A DNA stretch of 64,000 bases from Coix lacryma-jobi var. lacryma-jobi (taxonomy: Eukaryota; Streptophyta; Magnoliopsida; Poales; Poaceae). The notes under the pieces were generated by a model. That model was not told the origin of the DNA. It worked only from the letters and a program-made list of their open reading frames with translations, and made no database searches. Positions 21,489-32,800 of the stretch are shown in pieces. Positions within the stretch are counted from its first letter, which is position 1. The number at the start of each line of letters is the position of its first letter. The translations under genes were made by a program, and so were the position numbers. The stretch is from positions 28,177,668 to 28,241,667 of the forward strand of contig CM019823.1 in NCBI GenBank assembly GCA_009763385.1, in the 5' to 3' direction.

Positions 21489-23690
21489 GAGAATAGAGGA
21501 AACGTAGTACTGTAGAGACTCGAGAGTACTGTAGAGAGATTGACGTCCCGGCTAGTGCTGGCAGCTCTGGTCCATGTCCATCCATCAACTTTAGAGCGAG
21601 CACATGCGCGCTACCTTGCCCTGCTTTCATCTCGGAATGGCATGCTCAGCTGTTTGTGAGTGTATGGTTGCAGACTTGCAGATATGAGTGAAGTGTTCCC
21701 CATAGAAATTCTGTATCAAATGCACCTGCTTTATTTATTTATTATTGCCAGAAAGTTCCGTAGCATCTATCGTATGGGCCCATTGAACGAAAGAAGCTGG
21801 TCACATTTGGGCCGAGATAAGGTCCACTGCTGCTAGGCGAACAAGTGGTGCTGGGCCTCGCAGCGGACGCGTGCGAGTGGGCCCGCCTCCGCAGTTCGTC
21901 ACCTCCTCCCCCATCTTCCACCCAAGTCCCCCCAACCCCGCATAAAACCTAGCCGTCTCCGACCAGACGTTCCAGCTTGCTGAATACTCCATGGCATATT
22001 GGCATGGCTGTGGCTCTTTAAGGGCGTCCGCAATGGTGTTCAAATCGCTAGCTATTGACCGTACCCTATTGTTCAGCAGATCCACCCGAACCCTATTGTC
22101 AGCAGATCCACCCGATGCCGGATGGAATGAGCGGGTGGACAGCGGCGGCGGCGGAGCATGCGAGGCGAGCCCTCTGAGGCCACTCCCTCCAAATCTTCCA
22201 ATCCTGCCGCTTGTTCCCCCACTCGCGGCGGCCCGTGACCACACCACTGAAACCCACATCCCTTGGGAACAAAGACGGCGGCGATGAGGAAGGGCGCCGC
22301 GCGGCTGGCGCCTGACCGGCTCCCGAGCGGCGGCCGCCCTCGGATCCGCTTCTCCCCGGGGCCACCCCTCTCCCCGCCGCGCCGCGCCGCGTCGGATTGC
22401 GGACGCTTGTGCGGGCGACGGTGCTGCGGCAGCGGGGGCTGGGGTCGGGGACCGTGGGGGCGGCATCCGCGGCGGGTTCTGGTCGCGGGCATGGTCGGGC
22501 GACGCGGGATCTGAGCCGCCGTTGATGGGTTTTCTTTCGAGCATTTGATTGCGAATCTTTCGTTTTGGTATGCTCTCTTCCTCCTCCTCCTCGTCCTTCT
22601 CCTCCTCGCCGTCGTCGCGCGAAAAGTTTTTGCGCTCGGATCTAAACAAGGCCTGACTCACCGTGTTAGGCACGCCCTAACCGGTGCTGGTATGCTCTCT
22701 GCCTCCTCCTCCTCCTCCTCGCCTCGTCGTCGCCGAGCCTATTGGAACGGAGGGAGTACTTCTTGAGTCTTGAGTCTTTTACTTGTGTGCCATTATGAAT
22801 GAAAGTTCGAAATTCCATATTCAGCGACTAAAAAACTTTGCACTTCTCCTGAACCCTAAACCCTAGATCGATTCGAGGCTGTGCACAGACCATTCTCGGT
22901 TTCGGCCGTCGCTTCACACCGCCGTCACTACGGTGCCGCCTCGTCACCGTTCCATTGCCTGGCATTGGTGGCGGTCGGGGCTGGGAACCGTGTGCGGTGG
23001 TGCCTGACGCGGCTTACGTACGAGTTGGGTCTGATATGATGGATGTTTGGACCATGCATAGAAACAGTGGCGGCGCTGCAGTGGTGATCTCCTTCCCCTG
23101 CTGTTGCCTTTACTGTGCTGTGCTCTGATGTTGCCGTTCATTCCTGCCTTTTCTTCTCCAGCTAGCTCTCTTTCCCTCCCTCTCTCCCTTCCTCCCTTCT
23201 GTGCGAAACTGAGCACCCAAACCCTAACTTAAGTTCTTTGGCCATTTGTATTCGGAGATCTGATCTGATTACAAGTGCAGACATATATTATGCCTACTAA
23301 GAGCATCTCCAAGATTTGGGACTTTGGGAGAATTGATCCAATCGCATGAAAATATAAGCACACTGATCGATCAGCCAATCCTGGTGGCATTTGGATAGGC
23401 AGTGAGAATGGGATGAGGATATTTGATGATGGGATATAATGAGGTGGTTTTCTGGCTTGGGTGTAAGCACCCAGTGGCCATTGCAATTGAAAGTTACTTG
23501 GGCATCATGTCAGACATGGCAATGGGCCCGAACCTGTGAAGCGAGTGCTAATGAAGGGCGATGATGTCTACCTTTTCTGATTGCATGCCAGTGAGCAATC
23601 GAAGCAGCTGCGAATATCTAATTAGAGCTGACCCTCTCCCCTCTTGCAGCACAATTAACCAACTCTTTTTGTTTGTGGTTCTGCCTAGGA
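21489..23690. other. Intergenic DNA with a GC-rich island, no supported gene
   Basis: A GC-rich block at 21840-22500 contains long open frames on both strands (for example 22673 down to 21801). They are Pro/Ala/Arg/Glu low complexity with no recognisable domain. A 25-bp direct duplication around CAGCAGATCCACCCGA lies at 22075-22115. A similar GGTATGCTCTCT(T/G)CCTCCTCC segment occurs at 22567 and 22689. At 22745-22757 AACGGAGGGAGTA looks like a lone right end of a Stowaway MITE. Confidence 0.5.
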
Positions 23691-23742
23691 AGGTCATTTG
23701 GATATGTGTGACAACCAGCGCAGTGCCACTTACATTAAGATG
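23691..23742 (+). pseudogene. Possible exon of a plant-specific PF09713-type (protein 1589) gene
   Basis: A pyrimidine-rich tract ending CTGCCTAG precedes this segment, and ATG then GTAAAT follows it, so it has both acceptor and donor signals. It encodes 17 to 18 residues including DNQRSATYIKMV. From memory this resembles the start of the small plant family TIGR01589/PF09713, where the next exon begins V-Q-H-L-I-E-K-C. I searched by eye to 28400 and found no such next exon, so it is either a gene fragment or chance. Confidence 0.3.
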
Positions 23743-24228
23743 GTAAATTCTGCAGCAAGAGAAGGTAGGGCTTGGTTTCTATGATTGAGCAAAGGTGATG
23801 CTGAGCCCTCTTTTTTTTCTCTTTCCGTCTTTGCAACTATTCTCTGCTTATAAGTTTTCCAATCAAGAAAATTTGGTCACATGTGGATGTCAGAACTTGG
23901 CATTAGGGGCATGTTTATGTTGAAATTGAAGTTGTCTTACCATGTGGCAGCAGCCAGCAGCAGCATCAAAGAAGAATAATGATTTCCTTGTTCTAAGGTT
24001 TAATTTGGTTGTCAATCAAATCCAAATCTTCCACCCTGCTATTGGCCCAGGCCCCTTTTGGATGCGTTCGTTTTTTTCCCAGAATCCTTTGTTTTTTTTG
24101 TGAATTTGAACTGGTTCATTTGTGGGCCCCATTGGAACATGCAAATTTGATAGGGGAATACAGGAATATTGCAGAAATCAGTTCTTTTTCACATGAGAAG
24201 TGTAGGATTCGGGAAAAAGTCTTGCATT

Positions 24229-25382
24229 CCAAGGGGGCCTGAAATTCCAGTTAGATTCCTGTGAAATTCTTACATTCCAAAGAGGCTCTAATGGAAGCAA
24301 GCTAGGATTACTGGTCCCTCTTGGACCTGTGCTTCCTGGTGCCATCCTTCCTGCTCCATCATGTTGGCTTTTATGAAGCTGAGCATGTGGATGCTTTGGA
24401 ACCATGGAGTGGGTTTGCTCTGGCTTCTGGTTGGGGTTTGATTTGGCGATGTGGGATCTAGCCTGTGTGTGATCGATGGTTTTGTTTGTTTGTTTGATTG
24501 TAATTTATATCCTCCTTTGCCCCACTTCCCCTCCTTGCTCCCCTCTTGTGCGTATGTGCACATGTGGATTTTCCACTGTTTGTCTAAATTGTTGTTTACA
24601 TACTGTTTAAATGCTACATGGTAGTATGCCATTTCCGTTTAATCGGCTGTTTATCTAAGTGGCTGTTTAGCCCGAATAATGACTAAATGACAAGTGACTG
24701 ACTGTATACCATTTAGTGTTTAGGGTAACACTGTTGTTTTCACATGTATGCTTGCCCTTAAGAATTTGAGGATGCCATGTGTAAATGGGGTTTGATCTAC
24801 GGCCATGTTTGGCAAAGCTCCCTTTTTGCCTGAAATTCCTGGTAGATTCCTGTGAAATAACTACAATCCAAAGAAGCCCTAATGCAAGCAAAATAGGATT
24901 ACTGGTCCCTCTTGGACCTGTGTTTCCTGGTGCCATCCTTCCTGCTCCATCATGTTGTCTATTATAATCCTAGCAGATGGGGATGCTTGGGAACCATGGA
25001 GTGGGTTCGCTGGGGCTTCTGGTTGGGGTTTGATTAGGCGATGTGGGATCTAGTGTGTGCGATTGATGGCTTATTTTAATTTGATTGTAATTTTATATCC
25101 TCCTTTGCCCGATCCCTCCTTTGTGTTTATGCATGCATGTGCGGATTTTCCGCTGTTTGTCTAAATGGTACACGGTGTTATGCTGTTTCCGTTTAATCGA
25201 CTGTTTATCCCATTTAGGGATTTTTAGCCAGAATAATGGCCAAGTGACAAGTGGCTGACTGTTTACCATTTAGCGTTTCGGGTAACACTGTTGTTTTCAC
25301 ATGTATGCTTGCCCTTAAGAATTTGAGGACGCCATGTGTAAATGGGGTTGGATCTATGGCCCTTTCTGGCAAAGCTCCCATA
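24229..25382. repeat. Tandem duplication of an approximately 0.58-kb segment
   Basis: Copy 1 (about 24229-24825) and copy 2 (about 24826-25382) line up along their length. Shared landmarks are GGATTACTGGTCCCTCTTGG at 24306 and 24896, GGAACCATGGAGTGGGTT at 24400 and 24990, and TTCACATGTATGCTTGCCCT at 24738 and 25297. Several substitutions and small indels separate the copies, so the duplication is not recent. No ORF is shared. Confidence 0.85.
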
Positions 25383-28300
25383 TTATGAAAATTTTTAGAG
25401 GTGATCATCTACATGTGTAGATCAACAATGGCCAGCATTTTCCTGATGTTGTGCAGTGCCCCCACCTTAGCTGCCTTGCCTGGATGATTTGGCGAGATAT
25501 GTGCTTGGGAAACAGCAGGTTCATTGTCTGGTGCAGCATCTGTTTCCGGAAGTGAGATCTGAGCTTTTAACAGTGCAGCATTTGGAATTTACAGGTCTCA
25601 TTGTCATTGCAATGTGTACAACATCAATCTTAGCTGATGGTACCTTAGGAATGGGTTCTAGTCTGGTGCTGAAGGTTGTGATGACAGCTGCACTGTTGTC
25701 ACTTGTCCCTCCACCTAGCCAACAGCCATCTGGGACCTACACTTTTCTAGGGCCTCCCACATTGGCATGGAGACTCTTGAGCAGCCGCCAGTGGGTCAAT
25801 GACTCAATGGCAGCAGCAAGGGTTGGGTATATTGAGTTGGGGGTTCATTTAGGCTATGGTTGGTGGATTGGGCTGCCAGCGTGGTGGTCTGGAGAACATA
25901 TGGGGAAATCTGCGTTCCAAACAGGCCCGAAACTACTTCCTCCTGTCTCCTCTCCCACCATTCTTTCTTCAAACCTGGACATGTTTCACAATATTCTGGT
26001 GTTCATTTAAATATACAAAAGATTTTTATCATTTATATCATGATGCCTTTTATGACCTACTTTTTTGTTTTATACTTTTCTTGAGTGGCTATGATGATTG
26101 AACTTTCTATTAGAGCTCTTCTGAGATGGTCTCTGGCATCTTCTATTCTGTTTGTTATATGGGTTGTTCTTCACTTGCCTTCCTGCTGGTTTTGAACCTG
26201 GGACCTGGGTTATTGTTATGTGGGACTAATGCTATGCCAAGTTAGTTCCTACCAAAGTGCCCCTCAAGAACGAAGGAATAAAATTTATTGTCATTTCGGG
26301 CAATGATCAACAACCATGGCTGACATAAGCGCCTTTGAGCAATCAAGGCTTCTATGGGAACCAAACTGGAATCCTCTTCTTCTCTTGGAAACCTTTTCAA
26401 TTATGTTCTAATGGCAGTGGCTTTGTCCTTGGATGGTCATGCATTCTTCATGGGTGATAACCAGGGCAGATTCACTTATTAGAACAAATTGCTCTGGTGA
26501 TGAGAGATGATGGGGATACAGTTGAATGAATGAGCAAAGGCGAAGCTGAGCCCCCCCCCTCAAAAAAAGAAACGAACAAAAACATGAAAGAAAGAAAGAA
26601 AGCAAAGGGGAGAAGATGTCCTATATGTTGTTTTATGTTTTGTTGTATAACATATGTATTCAAAAAGATTTTTCTTTGGTTTTGTTGTGTTTATCTTAAC
26701 ACTATGTATTTGCATTTGAATTTTGTTCATTTGTATGTTGAAATGTTTCCTAATTTCTGCCGTTCATTCTTCTATGAGTGTTTGCATTGTGTTGGCCTTG
26801 GTTTGCATGACGGATACTTTCGGTTGACTTTGTTCATCCCAGAATTTATTGCATTAACTTCATGAGGTATTTAGGTCATGTACTTATCCAGTTGGAACTG
26901 GGTGAGTTTGAACTTAGGAGGGCATTGTTTTCGCAATTACTACCTTTGAGCGATTGGAACTATTATAGCCATGCAGGGTGCAGCATTCATTCATTTTGGT
27001 AGTTCCTATACATTTCTTTGTTTTTTCTGTTTTTCCCCCTTGTCTGTTGACCTTACTTTCTTGTTTGGAACTGTTCTTCAGTGTCTGATGATTAGACGCC
27101 CCAACTGTATAGATCTATTACTGCAACATTCTGAATTACTAGCTTTGTTATTTTGCTCAAATTGCTGCCAAACCAGGATGGGTTTGATCATAACAAGTAA
27201 CCAGTTTGCAACTAATTGTTGTCATTGCTGCTGTAGTATATTGTATATATTCGAATGAACGTTCCTATTTAGTTTATTTAGAGAGGCAGAGGGAGTACAT
27301 GGAGCTTCTTCAAACATTGTGCTGATACTGGGGCAAATCTTGAGCCATTCAAAATGACATGGTGCTTTGACAAGTATTCTGCTGTCATACTTTTGGTTAT
27401 GATTCTCATACTTAATGGTTATGATATGATTCTCTTTTCTTCATGGTATCCTGCCTTTTATAGTGATTTCAACTTGGGATCAGGATCATGTTACTGATGG
27501 GACCAACATATCAACTTGGATGTGATGACATCTAAGATACGTGACCTGGGTAGATATTGATGCAAGATTCTTTGTTTTTTTGGTTGGTGTGGCCAAGCTG
27601 CTCATTTGGTCTTTTTGTTCTAATAAAGAATGTTTTTTTCTCCTAAATCCTAATTGCACACCATGACCTTGATGAATCTTGGTTGATCAAACAAATGGAT
27701 AGACATACTAAATTACTATCATGAGCGTGGCTGTAGTTTTTGGTTATGTGTGTCAAAACTTTTCCATGCGTGTGTAGTTCACATGGGAACTGGCTATGTT
27801 TAGGGCTTTTGGCCATGGCTCATAAGCTCGTCTAGGCTAATATTAGTTAGGAGTCAATACTATACCTCATTGGGGATATAGCCATTCAACCTGTGAAATA
27901 GCACAAGGTCAACTTACCAGAACCTCGCCCTCTGACCGCTGCTTCTTCTCATGAAGATGTCGCCTTGTATCCTTCTCAGGTAACCATCCCAGATTGTCAC
28001 TCCTCTGAGTCCTCTCCTGGTGTGATAATTGATCTGAGCTGCTGAGTTTTGCCTCCATGAAGATATATTTCTGAAACAGTCCAGAACCATAGCTGTTATC
28101 TAATATATGTTCTAATGTATGTGTTCAGTGTGAACACTAGTAGCACGGACACTGGGTGATGTGATTTATGGCTGGTTTTTGATTGCTCTGTTTATTCTGT
28201 TATGATTAGTAGTACCCGAGGAATAACAGCAGTTTAAAGTCTCTTTTACCTCTGCCATTATAAGAGGGAAAATTGGCTACAGGACATGCAAAGGCCATTT

Positions 28301-28692
28301 GCTAAGGCACACCGTTTGAAACGTGTTTTGCTGCGACACTGCATTTTGGTGCCAATTTGCTGGAAGACACTGGCTCGATTAAATTAAAATAATATAATTT
28401 GGCTAGAAATGAGGCAGGTGGTGAATTGTGTCCAAATCGTTAATGGCCCCACCGGTCAGTACATTCTTCCTCTCTCCCTTTCGTTCTCTCTGCACATGCT
28501 GCTCGTGGTAACAGGGGCCGCGCTCACCAGTGCCCCCGCGCTGCTGCTTCGCTGCACCTGATGCCCTACCAGCCCGCTTGTGCCATGTAAGCTGCAAGGT
28601 CCACACGTCCACGTGCGCTGAGCCAGCAGCATAATTGTCAGCAAGGACTGTTTCAGCAAATGACTTAACTTTAGGTTTCCGCCAGCAAACAA
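25383..28692. other. Intergenic DNA, no supported gene
   Basis: The longest + frame (25489-26010, 173 codons) has no recognisable domain. At 27289-27294 GAGGGAGTA resembles a lone right end of a Stowaway MITE. A short stretch at 27902-28048 could be read as a terminal exon after AATAG and ending ...VIIDLSC then TGA, but nothing supports expression. Confidence 0.4.
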
Positions 28693-28820
28693 CCTCCACT
28701 TTGGGTCTGTGCTAGCAAATTTTCCCTATAGGAGATGGCCTAACCTATAGGCCATTCCTCCACTTTGGGTCTGTGCTAGCAAATTTTCCCTATAGGAGAT
28801 GGCCTAACCTATAGGCCGCA
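28693..28820. repeat. 64-bp tandem duplication, with a third copy at 29084-29150
   Basis: CCTCCACTTTGGGTCTGTG followed by CTAGCAAATTTTCCCTATAG is repeated exactly at 28693 and 28757. A diverged third copy at 29084 (CCTCCACTTTGGTGTGTGCT) is separated from them by the MITE at 28831-29061. Confidence 0.85.
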
Positions 28821-28830
28821 AATGGCTTCA

Positions 28831-29061
28831 GGCCACGTTCAGTTCGTGAAATGTCCCAAAATATTTTGCGTAGTACCCGTTTTAGACGTATACATGGAAC
28901 ATTAAATGTAGATAAAAAAATAACTATTTGTATTTTTAGTCTCTTCATGTCGAGATGAATCTTTTGAGCCTAGTTAGATCATGTTTGGATAAAGTTTGTC
29001 AAATAACAACGAAAGTGCTACAGTAACTTTTCATCAAATATTTCGCGAATTGAACAAGGCC
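28831..29061. mobile_element. Tourist-like MITE, GGCC-TTGTTCA end type (231 bp)
   Basis: Terminal inverted repeats GGCCACGTTCAGTTCGTGAA and TTCGCGAATTGAACAAGGCC are flanked by TCA on both sides (28828-28830 and 29062-29064). The interior shares AACGAAAGTGCTACAGTAAC and GTCGAGATGAATC with the copies at 41458 and 52513. The three-base duplication suggests the PIF/Harbinger superfamily. Confidence 0.75.
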
Positions 29062-29566
29062 TCACTTTAGGTGTCCCAAACAACCTCCACTTTGGTGTGT
29101 GCTAACAAATTTTCCCTATAAAAGATGGCCTGACCTATAGTCAACTAAAAAGTTTGAACACATCTAGTGCCATCGTTGAATTTTTGTTTAACCTTCAGTC
29201 CTTCACGCTATTCCGTCCACTTTGCATCTAACAGTGTCAGACTGGTGTCAAAAGTCTGAAATGCCCTTAGATTCCTTCCCTCCTGGATCATTGCCCAACA
29301 AGTGCCGCACGGCACGCGCTGCGGTTCTGCTCTAGCGCCGCGCACTTCTAGGGCCTCCGCTTCACGTGGCCTTGGGCGTCAGTCTTGCTTAATCCCTTGG
29401 CTCGACGAGGAAGCGTTCATGGTGGGCTAGCGCGGAGCAGCAGCGTGGCGAACAGATTCCGCAGAGGTCAGGCTTCTTGCCGAGCTGAGCATAGACGTCG
29501 AGCACGATGGAGTAGGAGAAGATGATGTCGAGCTAGAGACGAACGATGTGCGGGTGGCAAATGGAG
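29062..29566. other. Intergenic DNA with a GC-rich remnant interrupted by element J
   Basis: After the third copy of the 64-bp repeat the sequence becomes GC-rich (29290-29571) and continues in similar composition at 34043-34740 on the other side of J. I see no intact frame that spans the site. Confidence 0.45.
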
Positions 29567-29571
29567 AGAAG

Positions 29572-29811
29572 TGTTACAATACTACTAATGGTGTTTAATC
29601 TCCTCCTTAATAGACCACCATCATGACCCTATTTACAATAGGATTTATCCCCTCTCATTAACATGTTTATGAGGCTTTATGGGGTATTATTCCCTTATGT
29701 AACCTCCATGGAGGACCTTGTATATATACCCACGGTGGATCAATGGAAAAGAAGAGGACACTACATATTCTTGTCTCAATTGTCATTTACATTGTCATTA
29801 CAATTACAACA
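29572..29811 (+). repeat. 5' LTR of copia element J (240 bp)
   Basis: It begins TGTTACAATACTAC and ends CAATTACAACA. A TATA box (TATATATA, 29721-29728) lies in it, the likely element promoter. It matches 33798-34037 at all but five positions. Confidence 0.93.
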
Positions 29812-29849
29812 CGTTATCAGCACCGTTCTACCAACTGAGCTACGATCGC
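29812..29849 (-). other. Extended primer-binding site: complement of a tRNA 5' half
   Basis: On the minus strand these 38 nt read as the 5' half of a tRNA: a 7-nt acceptor-like start GCGATCG, then TAGCTCAGTTGG (a canonical D-arm and A box), TAGAACG, then GTGCTGATAACG ending in a CTGATAA anticodon-type loop. It abuts the LTR with no gap. From memory plant tRNA-Ile (AAU, read as inosine-AU) has TAGCTCAGTTGG and GTGCTAATAACG in these places, so an Ile-type 5' half-tRNA primer is the best reading. It has at least a 2-nt gap and some mismatches relative to that tRNA. Drosophila copia is known to prime from a tRNA 5' half. Confidence 0.65.
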
Positions 29850-29873
29850 AGAGATTGTACGAGAGTCAATCCG

Positions 29874-32800
29874 ATGGATGAGGAAATGTGTCTTGTTGAT
29901 AGTGCTACCACTAACTCTATACTTAGAGAAATAAAATATTTCCAAAATCTCACAAAGAATAAAGGAAATATTTTAACAATCGCTGGACGCGATGCTGTAA
30001 TAGTCGGTTCTGGACGAGCCACTATTATGCTACCTATGGGTACAACGATAACAATTGAGGATGCACTCTTGTATCCCGATTCAACTCGTACCCTGCTAAG
30101 TTATAGAGATATCCGCAAAAATGGGTTTCATATTGAAACTCACAATGACTATAATGAGGAATCCCTTCTCATTACAAAGGACAACGGATATGGCAAACAG
30201 ACACTAGAAAAATTTCCCTCGCTCCCGTCTGGATTGTACTATACATATATCAAACACGTACGACATGTTGCGTACAAAGTAATTTTTCAGAATGTCAATG
30301 CATTCCAAACTTGGCATGATCGCCTTGGTCACCCCGGCATAGGGATGATGAGAAAAATTACGAAAAATTCTGTTGGTCACAATCTAAGTGATGCAAGATT
30401 TTCCCAATCCTCGGATTTTATTTGCACCGCATGTGCAACTGGAAAATTAATTTTGAGACCCTCTTATCTCAAAATTCAAGCCGAACCGCTCAAGTTCCTT
30501 GAACGCATTCAAGGAGACATATGTGGTCCCATTCAACCTTTGTCTGGACCGTTCAGGTACTTCATGGTTCTAATAGACGCATCTACACGATGGTCTCATG
30601 TGTGCCTCCTTTCCACACGGAACCATGCATTCGCTAAGATCATTGCTCAAGTTATCAAACTTAGAGCAAATCATCCTGAACATCAAATCCAGTCAATTAG
30701 AATGGATAATGCCGCTGAATTTTCCTCACGTGCCTTCAATGATTATTGTATGGCCTTAGGAATTCAAGTTCAGCATTCGGTCCCATATGTGCATACTCAA
30801 AATGGTTTGGCTGAGTCTCTCATCAAGAGAATCAAACTTATTGCACGACCATTACTACAGAATAGCAATCTCCCAACCTCATGTTGGGGTCATGCAGTCT
30901 TACACGCTGCTGACTTAATACAATTGCGTCCAACTGCTTATCATGCAACCTCCCCGTTGCAACTAGTACGTGGAAATATTCCAAACATTTCCCATCTGCG
31001 TAAGTTCGGTTGCGCTACATACGTACCGATCTCACCACCGCAGCGTACATCTATGAGCCCTCACAGGAAACTGGGGATCTATGTGGGATATCAATCTCCG
31101 TCGATCATAAAATACCTGGAGCCCCTCACAGGGGATCTATTCACGGCCCGGTATGCTGATTCTATCTTTGATGAAGATCATTTCCCGGCATTAGGGGGAG
31201 AACAAACAAACCACAAAGAATGCCAGGAAATCAATTGGGATGCCACAGCTATCTCCAATGATGATCCACGTACATCTGAGACTGAACTACAAGTTCAGAA
31301 AATCATCAATTTGCAACACATTGCAAATAATATGCCAGATGCATTTACTGATTATAAGGGTGTTACAAAATCCTACAATCCTGCGAGAAATGTGCCGGCA
31401 AGAGTAGAGGTACCAAATAAAACTACTCCACTCCCAAGTAAGAGGGGGAGAAGTACGGCCATTTCCAAGGATGCAGCTCCTAGCAAGCAAAGGAAAAAGA
31501 AGAATTCTTCCAACCAAGTAAATGCAACTCAACCTCATGTTGAGCAACACCCTGTGGAGGTCCAACCTTCACATCCCACATCAACAGTGCACTCAATTAC
31601 TGATGTTGGGACATCGGAATGCCCTGATGCAACCATTTTGGGAAATGATGATGCATCTCAAAGGGTACACGAAATTTCCATCAACTATCTCGAGTCTGGA
31701 GAATCATATGACCGAAAGACTACATTTGTCGACATGCATTTCTCCGCAATGGTTGCTGAACTCCTCCAAAATGATCCAGATCCTAAATCCATGGCAGAGT
31801 GCAAAAAGCGCTCGGACTGGAATCTGTGGAAGGAAGCAATTCAAGCAGAAATAGCCTCGCTTACTAAAAGAAAGGTATTCTCTCATGCAATGCCTACACC
31901 TTCAAAAGTATTCCCTGTGGGATACAAATGGGTTTTCATCCGAAAACAGAACGAGAACAATGAGGTGGTGAGATATAAAGCAAGACTTGTAGCACAAGGG
32001 TTCACGCAGAGACCCGACATTGATTTCAATGACACATACTCTCCAGTTATGGATGGAATAACATTCCGATATTTAATATCTCTGGCTGTACAAAATCATC
32101 TATCTATGCAGTTGATGGATGTAGTGACTGCATATCTCTATGGGTCACTCGATTCGGACATATATATGAAGGTCCCTGACGGGATCCCTATACCGAATCA
32201 AAACGCAAACCGCAACATGTATTGTGTAAAGCTTCAAAAGTCACTTTATGGCTTAAAGCAGTCGGGAAGAATGTGGTACAACCGACTCAGCGAGTACCTT
32301 CTGCAGAAGGGATACTCCAACAGTAATGATTGCCCATGCGTCTTCATCAGGAAGTCCCAAACGGGATTTTGCATTATATCTGTATATGTCGATGATTTAA
32401 ATATCATCGGCCACCAACAAGATATTGATGAAGCCCGCAATCATCTAAAGACGGAGTTCGAGTTGAAGGATTTGGGACACACCAAATTTTGCTTAGGCCT
32501 ACAGCTTGAGCACCTTCCAACTGGAATTTTTATACATCAGTCTGCCTATATCCAGAAAGTATTGGAGAGATTCAATATGGATAAATCTCATCCTTCCAAA
32601 ACTCCTATGGTTGTTCGGTCTTTAGAAATGGAGACTAACCCATTTAGACCACGGGATGAAGGAGAAGATGTTTTGGGCCCTCATGTTCCATATCTTAGTG
32701 CCATTGGAGCGCTCATGTACCTTGCAAATTGCACCAGGCCTGATATTGCATTTGCAGTGAATTTACTAGCTAGATACAGCGCTGCTCCCACCAAACGTCA

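Noticed and set aside
21801..22673. 290-codon minus-strand frame in a GC-rich island
   Set aside because: Low complexity (Glu, Pro, Ala, Arg), overlapping open frames on both strands, no domain, no start context or splice support.
25489..26010. 173-codon plus-strand frame
   Set aside because: No recognised domain, ordinary composition of the surrounding non-coding DNA, no splice partners.
27902..28048. Exon-like segment ending ...VIIDLSC and TGA
   Set aside because: Weak acceptor and no upstream exon or known family; kept only as a note in the intergenic entry.
29812..29849. A functional tRNA gene
   Set aside because: Only the 5' half is present; there is no T arm or 3' acceptor, and it sits exactly at the primer-binding position of a retrotransposon.
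29663..29881. Frames starting in the J LTR, and their partial copy at 33889-34344
   Set aside because: Duplicated because the LTR is duplicated; the pol frame merely stays open through the LTR end.
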